Assembly: GCA_937926145.1 (NCBI GenBank)
Contig: CALANW010000121.1
Location: 1 to 9,762 of the forward strand
Direction of reading: 5' to 3'
DNA length: 9,762 nucleotides
Source of the DNA: an uncultured Ruminococcus sp.
GTDB taxonomy: Bacteria > Bacillota > Clostridia > Oscillospirales > Ruminococcaceae
Shown: piece after piece, positions 1 through 4,766 of the stretch
How the letters are laid out: every line of letters starts with the position of its first letter
Position numbering within the stretch: position 1 is the stretch's first letter
Position numbers and translations under genes: made by a program
The notes under the pieces: generated by a model
The model's database searches: none
The model's input: only the letters and a program-made list of their open reading frames with translations
What the model was told of the DNA's origin: nothing

Positions 1-11
1 GTGGCAGGGGT

Positions 12-50
12 CAAGGGGGCAGCGCCACCTTGTCGCTTCCGCAGAAGCGA
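12..50. repeat. Two adjacent short palindromes (REP-like)
   Basis: The first hairpin pairs CAAGG (12-16) and GGC (18-20) with GCC (24-26) and CCTTG (28-32), leaving a single G/A mismatch and a 3-base loop. The second, directly abutting it, pairs TCGCTTC (33-39) with GAAGCGA (44-50) around a 4-base loop. Back-to-back GC-rich hairpins in intergenic DNA resemble REP-type dispersed palindromes. Whether this is a repeat family in the genome cannot be told from one copy. Confidence 0.45.
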
Positions 51-110
51 AATACTCTAAACTAACAGCTACAAGCTTGCCGCAAAAGCGTAATTACCAA
101 CAAATCAAAA

Positions 111-185
111 GGCGCAATTCACACAAAAAAGGAAAAACAGAAAATGAGAAATCAGTTTCGTAAACCTAAAAAAGTGAATTGCGCC
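111..185. repeat. 12-bp perfect inverted repeat with A-rich 51-base interior
   Basis: GGCGCAATTCAC (111-122) is the exact reverse complement of GTGAATTGCGCC (174-185). The interior is A-rich and contains a small GTTT/AAAC hairpin around 155-165. No T-tract follows on either strand, so it is not a standard intrinsic terminator. It could be a miniature element, a stable RNA stem or a protein-binding site. The arms are visible in the sequence; the function is unknown. Confidence 0.5.
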
Positions 186-214
186 AAATTCTATTTTCCT
201 AAAGCAACTATCCT

Positions 215-258
215 CGGCAAGTAAATGCGCAGAGCGAAGCGATAAGCATTTCAAGCCG
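215..258. repeat. Imperfect inverted repeat
   Basis: CGGC (215-218) pairs with GCCG (255-258), and AAATGC (223-228) pairs with GCATTT (246-251), with a small internal loop (4 bases against 3) between the two helices. No T-tract follows. It belongs to the same hairpin-dense stretch as the elements at 12-50 and 111-185. Confidence 0.4.
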
Positions 259-399
259 ACAACGTTTGAGCGGCGGTGAAATATGAATGTTAACCTACAT
301 AAAGTAGTTCAATATCCAACAGCACAGTCAATAACTAAACATACACGTTTTAAAAAGAAATATACGACCCATAGTTTCGTGGGGTTCTGAGCAAAGGGC

Positions 400-472
400 A
401 AACCAATAAGAGGGAGAGGGGCACTCTGTAACCTACGGACGCGAGCCGTCCCCCTCTCCCTCTTGACGGTTT
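400..472. repeat. Long purine/pyrimidine hairpin
   Basis: AAGAGGGAGAGGGG (408-421) pairs perfectly with CCCCTCTCCCTCTT (451-464). Outside this, AAACC (400-404) pairs with GGTTT (468-472) across a 3-by-3 internal loop, giving 19 pairs in total. Inside the 29-base loop, ACGG (434-437) can pair with CCGT (446-449). Each arm is almost purely purine or pyrimidine. A 9-base copy of the 3' arm, TCTCCCTCT, recurs at 515-523, so an alternative pairing is possible. There is no downstream T-tract on either strand, which argues against a simple terminator. Confidence 0.6.
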
Positions 473-491
473 ACCTAAGTGTATTTATACA
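463..491 (+). promoter_or_regulatory. Candidate sigma-A promoter within the hairpin region
   Basis: TTGACG (463-468, 5 of 6 matches to TTGACA) lies 17 bases before TATACA (486-491, 5 of 6 matches to TATAAT). The -10 overlaps an 8-bp palindrome (477-484 with 487-494), and the -35 overlaps the 3' arm of the 400-472 hairpin. Transcription from here would start near 498 and could end at the terminator at 796-844. This is a prediction from motif match and spacing only. Confidence 0.35.
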
Positions 492-795
492 CTTTTGCAC
501 ATCCCTTTCCCTTATCTCCCTCTCCTCAGGCTAAGACTACATATACCTTTAAGTTTATATTTCCGCTTAAATTTATTAATGTTTAGCTACATCTGCTGAA
601 TATAGATATTGGAAGTTTGAGTTCTGTTCTGCTCTTGTTCGGTTGAATAAAGATAATTTAGATAAACAAATTTTGATTTGATCTTTTTCATAAATATGAG
701 GTTTTATTATTTGAGATACAGTAGATGTGTACTTCGTATTTTAACAACTGGATATTCGTCATTTAATCGAATTCTGTAAAATACAGCATTTCCGC

Positions 796-844
796 AGGAT
801 AGAAAACCGTTCCCTACAAAATTCTAAGGTTTATCCTATTTTTT
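796..844 (+). terminator. Intrinsic terminator upstream of the 950-2137 gene
   Basis: AGGATA (796-801) pairs with TATCCT (832-837) and AACC (805-808) with GGTT (828-831), leaving a 3-base bulge (GAA) on the left strand. A run of six T (839-844) follows one base after the stem. This is the expected shape of a Rho-independent terminator on the + strand. It implies a transcript arriving from upstream even though no gene is visible in 1-795. Confidence 0.6.
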
Positions 845-870
845 ACCCTTAGTAAAATTTAATATATAAA
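842..870 (+). promoter_or_regulatory. Candidate promoter for the phosphohexomutase-like gene
   Basis: TTTACC (842-847, 4 of 6) and TATAAA (865-870, 5 of 6) are separated by 17 bases. They lie immediately after a terminator and about 80 bases upstream of the start codon at 950. The position fits a gene-specific promoter, but the -35 match is weak and the region is AT-rich, so chance matches are likely. Confidence 0.35.
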
Positions 871-896
871 TTACTGTAAGTCTTTGAATAAAACCC

Positions 897-949
897 AAAT
901 TTCCGTCAATCATCAGATAAAAAGCAATTGAACGAAAGGACGGAATTTT
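897..949 (+). promoter_or_regulatory. Inverted repeat overlapping the ribosome binding site
   Basis: TTCCGTC (901-907) is complementary to GACGGAA (939-945). The helix continues after one mismatch with AAA (897-899) against TTT (947-949). The 3' arm overlaps the end of the Shine-Dalgarno AAAGGA (935-940) and stops at the ATG (950). In RNA this would partly hide the ribosome binding site. The pairing is visible; any regulatory role is inference. Confidence 0.35.
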
Positions 950-2137
950 ATGGATAACAGCAGGCTTTATTTTTCGGACGAGGGGATATTGTCATCGGGC
1001 GGAAATATCACGGCGGACGATGCGGCTCGGCTCGGCAGGGCGGCTCCATTTTTATCGGGCGGCATTGTTGTTGGGATAAAGGCTTCGCCGAGGACGGAGA
1101 TGCTGGCGATGTCGTTCTGTGCGGCGGTGCTCGAATGCGGAGCGGATATTTTCTTTGCGGGAGATATTTCTCTGCCCGAGCTTTTCTTTATGTCGAAGCA
1201 GGCGGTCGGGGACTGCGCTGTTGTTTACATCAGTTCGGTTTTTTATCCGTCGTTCCGTTTCTTCCGCAGAGGGGGAGGGGAGCTTTCTTTTGCTGAAGAA
1301 AAGCTGTTTGAAGAGAATCTTTTAAAAAATGATGCAAAAAGAGGACGTGTAGGAAAATTCTCTGACATTTCATCGCTTCGCTGTCTTTATGTTTCACATC
1401 TGAAAGGTCTTGCGAATTTTGGTGACGGCGACTTTCCTTACTCGGTCGTTATAAACAGTCCGTCGGAGCGTATCAGAACGCTCTGCAGTGAGGTAATACC
1501 GCGGTTTGAGGGCAGTGAAGCATTGGCCTTTCATCTGAACGAAGGCGGTGTAAAAGTTACTGCCTTTACAGAGTCAACGGGGTACATTCAGTGCGGAAAG
1601 CTTCTTATGCTTGCTTTGAAATATCGGCTTGAAGAATTAAAAAATTCAGACGGGAAGATTTTTAAGATACCGACTGAATTTCCGAGCTTTGCGGAGAATA
1701 TAGCGGCAGGATATGGGGTGAAAATCGAGCGTTCGGACACGGCTGAACTCGATTTTTACAATGATAAAATTATCCTTGTTGTAGAAATTTTAAAAATTAT
1801 ACAGAAAACAGGTCAAAAAATGGGCGTTTTATGCGCCGGTTTGCCCGAATACGCGGAGCTTGACCGTTATGTTCCGATTGAAAAGGAAAGCTGCGAAGAG
1901 AGGATAAAGTCACTTTGCAGTGAGTATAAAAATGGTAAAAACTACGATTTGTATAAAGATTTCAGCGGCGGGGTGACAATAAGTGACGGTTTGGGGAAGA
2001 TATCGGTCACGCCGATACGCTCGGGAAAAGGCATAATGCTTCATGCGGAGAGCAGAAAAATGGAAGCGGCGGCTGAACTCTGCAATTTTTATGAAAATAT
2101 TCTTCGCGGTAAGGGTTATTTTCGTGAAAAGATATAA
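950..2137 (+). CDS. Degenerate phosphohexomutase-family protein (probable pseudoenzyme)
   Basis: 395 residues, start chosen because AAAGGA (935-940) lies 9 bases upstream. The order of segments matches phosphoglucomutase/phosphomannomutase. Residues 7-32 resemble the N-terminal FGTSGIRG...LGRA region, 38-95 the VVGRDTR...GADV...PTP segment, 146-195 the start of domain II, and 335-386 the C-terminal domain IV. The functional motifs are not recognisable. TSGIRG reads SDEGILSSG, and the catalytic TASHNP loop reads YISSVFYP (93-100), keeping serines but no HNP. The metal loop DGDGDR aligns to HLNEGGVKV (195-203). The GEESGH sugar loop appears deleted between about 260 and 272. The phosphate loop RPSGTEP reads TPIRSGKG (354-361). 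The family usually runs to about 450 residues, so it is shortened. The frame is open throughout, so it is probably expressed. Catalysis is doubtful, and a binding or regulatory role is only a guess. Confidence 0.65.
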   Translation: MDNSRLYFSDEGILSSGGNITADDAARLGRAAPFLSGGIVVGIKASPRTEMLAMSFCAAVLECGADIFFAGDISLPELFFMSKQAVGDCAVVYISSVFYPSFRFFRRGGGELSFAEEKLFEENLLKNDAKRGRVGKFSDISSLRCLYVSHLKGLANFGDGDFPYSVVINSPSERIRTLCSEVIPRFEGSEALAFHLNEGGVKVTAFTESTGYIQCGKLLMLALKYRLEELKNSDGKIFKIPTEFPSFAENIAAGYGVKIERSDTAELDFYNDKIILVVEILKIIQKTGQKMGVLCAGLPEYAELDRYVPIEKESCEERIKSLCSEYKNGKNYDLYKDFSGGVTISDGLGKISVTPIRSGKGIMLHAESRKMEAAAELCNFYENILRGKGYFREKI

Positions 2138-2214
2138 ATATGAAAAGCTTGTATGGCAGTTTTTTATGTAAATGAGCGGAAAATCAAATTTTTCGTAAAA
2201 ATTGAAAAAAACAC

Positions 2215-2244
2215 TTGACATCGCGGTATGAAATGAAATATAAT
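2215..2244 (+). promoter_or_regulatory. Strong promoter of the rpmH operon
   Basis: TTGACA (2215-2220) and TATAAT (2239-2244) are both perfect sigma-A hexamers, separated by 18 bases. Transcription should begin near 2251, giving an rpmH leader of about 245 bases. It is the best promoter match in the window, as expected for a ribosomal protein gene. Confidence 0.8.
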
Positions 2245-2257
2245 AATAAATTGATAG

Positions 2258-2399
2258 GGTATCTAAGGAAACGCCAATCAATACATTTCTGTCGTTTTTC
2301 AAAATGCACTCAAAGACGGCAGCTCGTTCATTTCTCAAAACGACGAAATGAACGCTTCGCTTCGCTTTGATTTGCTTTTTCCTAACTCTGTTAGATATC
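2258..2399 (+). repeat. Long foldback element in the rpmH leader (MITE-like or leader structure)
   Basis: Two arms pair almost throughout: GGTATCTAA (2258-2266) with TTAGATATC (2391-2399, including one G-T pair), GGAAA (2267-2271) with TTTCC (2378-2382), GC (2273-2274) with GC (2374-2375), AATCAA (2276-2281) with TTGATT (2367-2372), and CATTTC plus GTCGTTTT (2284-2298, one bulged T) with AAAACGACGAAATG (2337-2350). A competing perfect 10-bp repeat pairs CGTTCATTTC (2325-2334) with GAAATGAACG (2345-2354). The element lies directly downstream of the rpmH promoter and so heads the mRNA. Its size and end-to-end symmetry suit a miniature inverted-repeat element; a genuine regulatory leader is the alternative. 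I found no clear target-site duplication. Confidence 0.55.
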
Positions 2400-2410
2400 T
2401 TTATGAATAT

Positions 2411-2454
2411 GTCCTTTCGGCAGAACTGCTTCGGCGTTTTTTTCTGCGTCGGAC
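2411..2454 (+). promoter_or_regulatory. Possible attenuator hairpins before rpmH
   Basis: GTCC (2411-2414) with GGAC (2451-2454) and GCAGAA (2420-2425) with TTCTGC (2442-2447) form one stem. Alternatively, GC-TTCG-GC (2428-2435) with weak flanking pairs forms a small hairpin directly before seven T (2437-2443), like a poor terminator. The two folds exclude each other, as in an attenuator. The small hairpin is weak, so confidence is low. Confidence 0.3.
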
Positions 2455-2495
2455 AAGGGCTGCCTAATTATCGAAATAAAAGGAGGAGTTAAACA

Positions 2496-2630
2496 ATGAA
2501 AAGAACATACCAGCCTAAGAAGCTTCACAGAAAAAAAGAACACGGCTTCATGAAGAGAATGGCAACAAGAAACGGTCGTAAAGTATTGGCAAGAAGACGT
2601 GCTAAGGGCAGAAAAAGACTCTCTTACTAA
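2496..2630 (+). CDS. rpmH: 50S ribosomal protein L34
   Basis: 44 residues, starting MKRTYQPKKLHRKKEHGF and ending in the family's basic tail, with NGRKVLARRRAKGRKRLS at 26-43. Length and sequence match bacterial L34 closely. L34 is a small, very basic component of the large ribosomal subunit, bound to 23S rRNA. The start is set by AAAGGAGG (2479-2486), 9 bases upstream of the ATG. Expression should come from the consensus promoter at 2215-2244 through the long structured leader. A terminator follows within about 70 bases, so L34 can be made in excess over RnpA. The L34-RnpA order is conserved across bacteria and supports the call. Confidence 0.97.
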   Translation: MKRTYQPKKLHRKKEHGFMKRMATRNGRKVLARRRAKGRKRLSY

Positions 2631-2644
2631 TCATCAATGAATAT

Positions 2645-2676
2645 AAAGGGGGCAAAAGGATTCTTTCTGCCCCTTT
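2645..2676 (+). terminator. First hairpin after rpmH (possible attenuator arm)
   Basis: GGGGCA (2649-2654) pairs with TGCCCC (2668-2673), AAA (2645-2647) with TTT (2674-2676) beyond a bulged G, and the stem extends inwards through AAAG/CTTT-type pairs to a loop of about 4 bases. Only three T follow, so termination here would be inefficient. It may instead stabilise the 3' end of rpmH mRNA. The left arm can also pair with a second copy of the right arm at 2713-2722, inside the next hairpin. Confidence 0.5.
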
Positions 2677-2697
2677 GTATGAGTCTGAGCTTAAACG

Positions 2698-2739
2698 GAC
2701 CGCAATCGGGTATGCCCCTTTTGTGGTCTTTTTTCTTTT
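2698..2739 (+). terminator. Intrinsic terminator between rpmH and rnpA
   Basis: GACCGCAA (2698-2705) pairs with TTGTGGTC (2721-2728, one G-T pair), and GGG (2708-2710) with CCC (2715-2717) around loop TATG. A T-rich tract (2729-2739, one C) follows. This is a convincing Rho-independent terminator placed 23 bases before the rnpA start. Some read-through is presumably needed for the downstream genes, since I found no good promoter between here and rnpA. Confidence 0.75.
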
Positions 2740-2762
2740 AAATCAAAGTATCGGCGGTTTTT

Positions 2763-3155
2763 ATGATCTATACTATTAAAATGAAAGAGAATAAGGAGTT
2801 TCTGAATCTTTTCAAGAGGGGAAACTATGTCTGCGGAAGAGCCTGCGTTGTTTATTTTCGCAAGAACGGCACTCCACAGAACAAGCTTGGCATCTCGACG
2901 GGAAAGAAAACAGGAAACGCTGTTGTAAGAAGCCGCTGCCGCAGGATAATCCGTCAGGCTTACCGCGAGAACGAGCAGCTTATCCCGAGGGGATACAACA
3001 TCGTTGTCGTTTCAAGAGAGGGCTGCGGTGACTGCAAATCGACCGATATAAGCAGGTTTTTCAGGACAAGGCTCATTCCTGCGATGAATGACCCGAACCC
3101 GAAGAAACGCAATAAAAACTCTAAAAATAATAAACAGACAGATAAAAATAAATAA
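2763..3155 (+). CDS. rnpA: Ribonuclease P protein component
   Basis: 130 residues. RnpA binds the catalytic RNase P RNA and helps it remove 5' leaders from precursor tRNAs. The N-terminus (IKMKENKEFLNLFKRG, 5-20) and the basic helix around 50-68 (GNAVVRSRCRRIIRQAYRE) match the family. The usual RNR core reads RSR here, an Asn to Ser change at residue 57. Residues 74-86 give the conserved PRGYNIVVVSREG strand. The last 20 residues are a lysine/asparagine-rich tail, longer than usual. I kept the ATG at 2763 because family members begin three to six residues before the K-x-N-x-EF motif. The Shine-Dalgarno is poor, only GGCGG at 2753-2757. It lies downstream of the rpmH terminator, so it is probably made at low level. 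Confidence 0.95.
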   Translation: MIYTIKMKENKEFLNLFKRGNYVCGRACVVYFRKNGTPQNKLGISTGKKTGNAVVRSRCRRIIRQAYRENEQLIPRGYNIVVVSREGCGDCKSTDISRFFRTRLIPAMNDPNPKKRNKNSKNNKQTDKNK

Positions 3156-3187
3156 TTTATTACTGTTTGTATATTACTATTTGTTAT

Positions 3188-3463
3188 ATGAAATATATTT
3201 TATCACTGTTGGTAAAATTTTATCGTAAAATAATATCTCCTTTGAAGCCGCCATGCTGCAAGTATTACCCGACGTGTTCGACGTATGCGCTTGAAGCTTT
3301 GCAGAAGCACGGAGCGGCTAAGGGTACGGTTCTTGCCGTATGGAGGCTGCTGCGATGCAATCCTTACAGCAACGGCGGTGTGGACAAAGTACCCGATAAA
3401 TTCTTCCTTTACACCCTCAAAAGCCGCGCAAAGCGTGAGGAAAGGGAGAATAACAAGCAATAA
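3188..3463 (+). CDS. yidD: Membrane protein insertion efficiency factor YidD
   Basis: 91 residues from the ATG at 3188. The frame stays open up to 3167, but the extra residues MYITICY are not family-like, whereas MKYILSLLVKFYRKIISPL is. YidD is a small membrane-associated protein thought to help YidC-dependent membrane insertion. The signature is clear: PPCCKYYPTCSTYALEAL (21-38) with its cysteines, HG (41-42), RLLRCNPYSNGGVDKVP (53-69). The N-terminal segment is amphipathic. It lies 32 bases after rnpA and 78 bases before yidC, the standard order. No good Shine-Dalgarno is visible, and the upstream sequence is AT-rich. The C-terminal tail is highly charged. Confidence 0.93.
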   Translation: MKYILSLLVKFYRKIISPLKPPCCKYYPTCSTYALEALQKHGAAKGTVLAVWRLLRCNPYSNGGVDKVPDKFFLYTLKSRAKREERENNKQ

Positions 3464-3471
3464 CTGCTTGT
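3453..3471 (+). repeat. Small palindrome at the yidD stop codon
   Basis: ACAAGCA (3453-3459) pairs perfectly with TGCTTGT (3465-3471) around a 5-base loop that contains the yidD stop codon. No T-tract follows, so this is more likely an mRNA stability or processing hairpin than a terminator. Confidence 0.4.
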
Positions 3472-3541
3472 ATAAATTTGAATATAATTACTTTATGTAT
3501 TTTATATATAGAAATCTTTTCTTGGAATTTTGGAGGTAAAA

Positions 3542-4708
3542 ATGGGCATAATCAGCAGAATCATCGGTTATCCGCTCGGTTGGGTAATGTGGTTTTTCTA
3601 TCATATCTGTAACAATTATGCGCTTGCGATCATTCTTTTCACGATCGTTACAAAGCTTATAATGATACCTACGCAGATCAAGACGCAGAAATCCACGGTC
3701 GCAATGCAGGCGCTCCAGCCAAAGCTTGACAAGCTCAAAAAGCAGTATGGCAAAAATCAGGAAAAATACAATGAAGAGGTAATGAAGCTTTACGCAGAGG
3801 AAAACTGCAACCCTATGAGTTCATGTCTGCCGATGCTCATTCAGTTCCCGATACTTTACGGTATATTCGATGTCGTTTACCGTCCTATCACGCACATTCT
3901 CCGAATTTCGTCGGACGTTATCAATGCAGCCAAGGAAGTTCTTCAGAATTCCGGTTTGGTTGACGGATACAAGTATTTTTCTGTTCGTCCCGAGATATAT
4001 ATTACACAGGCGATAAAAGACCCAGAAAATGTTAAGCTTTTTTCCGACCCTATGTTTGATGAACTCAAGTCAAAGGTTTTTGAATTCAACAACACATTAT
4101 TCGGTGTTGACCTTGACCTTACTCCGACATTCCACCCCGAAGTATGGAACAGCGCAGCCGTGATCCTTCTTCTTATACCTATTTTATCTGGTGTATTCCA
4201 GATGGCTTCTTCCGTTTACAGCCAGATCCGTCAGAAGAAGATGAATCCGTCGGCTATGCAGGGTCCTCAGGCAGGTTCAATGATGATGCTCACATTCGGT
4301 ATGCCTATCTTCGCTGTTTGGATCGCTTACAAGTATCCTGCTGCTATCGGTTTCTACTGGGCAGCTTCGGCATTCTTCTCCTTTATCTCGATGATAATCA
4401 TAAACAAGATCTACACGCCCGAACACGTTGCGGAGCTTGTTGAGAAAGACAAGAAGAAAAAGAAAAATCAGAAGAAAAAGGGCATGATGGAACGTTATCA
4501 GCAGCTTATGCAGGAGCAGATGGCTGCACAGAACGGCGGCAGGACTGCCGTTTCCAAGGTTTCCGATGACGATGATGACGGCGAATTCAAGCTCTCCAAG
4601 TCGCAGCAGAAAGAATATGAGCGCAGACTTATCAATGAAGCAAGAAAAAGACAGGCTGAAAAGTACGGCGATGAATACATCGAAGATGACGACAACAGCG
4701 ATAACTAA
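3542..4708 (+). CDS. yidC: Membrane protein insertase YidC (Oxa1/SpoIIIJ family)
   Basis: 388 residues from the ATG at 3542, chosen because GGAGG (3532-3536) sits 5 bases upstream; an in-frame TTG at 3530 would put that site inside the gene. YidC inserts and folds inner-membrane proteins, alone or with Sec. Hydrophobic segments lie near 13-43, 95-110, 200-225 and 240-290, with the basic amphipathic KTQKSTVAMQALQPKLDKLKKQYG (48-71) after the first helices, as in Oxa1-family proteins. The groove arginine of E. coli and Bacillus homologues aligns with Lys38 (TIVTKLIMIP), keeping the positive charge. There is no signal peptide or lipobox. The cytoplasmic tail after about 300 is lysine-rich, then holds an Asp run and an acidic end. 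It is followed by khpB, the usual partner gene. Confidence 0.95.
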   Translation: MGIISRIIGYPLGWVMWFFYHICNNYALAIILFTIVTKLIMIPTQIKTQKSTVAMQALQPKLDKLKKQYGKNQEKYNEEVMKLYAEENCNPMSSCLPMLIQFPILYGIFDVVYRPITHILRISSDVINAAKEVLQNSGLVDGYKYFSVRPEIYITQAIKDPENVKLFSDPMFDELKSKVFEFNNTLFGVDLDLTPTFHPEVWNSAAVILLLIPILSGVFQMASSVYSQIRQKKMNPSAMQGPQAGSMMMLTFGMPIFAVWIAYKYPAAIGFYWAASAFFSFISMIIINKIYTPEHVAELVEKDKKKKKNQKKKGMMERYQQLMQEQMAAQNGGRTAVSKVSDDDDDGEFKLSKSQQKEYERRLINEARKRQAEKYGDEYIEDDDNSDN

Positions 4709-4716
4709 GACTCACA

Positions 4717-4734
4717 CGGCTTTTATATAAGCCG
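4717..4734 (+). repeat. Hairpin between yidC and khpB
   Basis: CGGCTT (4717-4722) pairs with AAGCCG (4729-4734) around TTATAT. No T-tract follows, so it should not stop transcription. It may separate the stability of the yidC and khpB parts of the mRNA. Confidence 0.4.
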
Positions 4735-4766
4735 ATGTATAACAATTTTACGAGAGGAGCATTTTC

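Larger units (their letters stand above)
1..949. other. 949-base intergenic region rich in inverted repeats
   Basis: I see no convincing coding sequence on either strand here; all frames are broken into short pieces. The first 500 bases contain a series of hairpins (12-32, 33-50, 111-185, 215-258, 400-472, 477-494). From about 540 the sequence becomes AT-rich and featureless until a terminator at 796-844 and a promoter-like pair at 842-870. I looked for tRNA, RNase P RNA, tmRNA and SRP RNA landmarks and recognised none. Only one DnaA-box-like 9-mer is present (485-493, 8 of 9), so it does not read as a replication origin. It may hold an unrecognised small RNA or remnants of decayed genes and repeats. 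Confidence 0.6.

Noticed and set aside
485..493. DnaA-box-like 9-mer TTATACACT
   Set aside because: It matches 8 of 9 positions, but is isolated and part of an 8-bp palindrome. A single box does not make an origin, and no cluster was found in the window.
2163..2214. AT-rich inverted repeat (AATTTTT/AAAAATT around 2188-2204) as a terminator for the 950-2137 gene
   Set aside because: The stem has no GC pairs and is followed by A rather than T on the + strand; it is not a credible intrinsic terminator.
1910..2338. 142-codon open frame on the minus strand
   Set aside because: It runs through the rpmH promoter, the leader foldback and the 3' end of the gene on the opposite strand. Its composition is not protein-like, and it shows no ribosome binding site. 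It is best explained by the foldback element plus an antisense shadow.
3167..3187. Earlier ATG for yidD
   Set aside because: It would add MYITICY, which does not resemble YidD N-termini, and it has no better ribosome binding site than the ATG at 3188.
3483..3488. TATAAT upstream of yidC as a promoter -10
   Set aside because: No acceptable -35 hexamer lies 16-18 bases upstream, and the region is generally AT-rich.
3530..3541. TTG start for yidC giving four extra residues
   Set aside because: The Shine-Dalgarno GGAGG at 3532-3536 would then be inside the gene; it is correctly spaced for the ATG at 3542.
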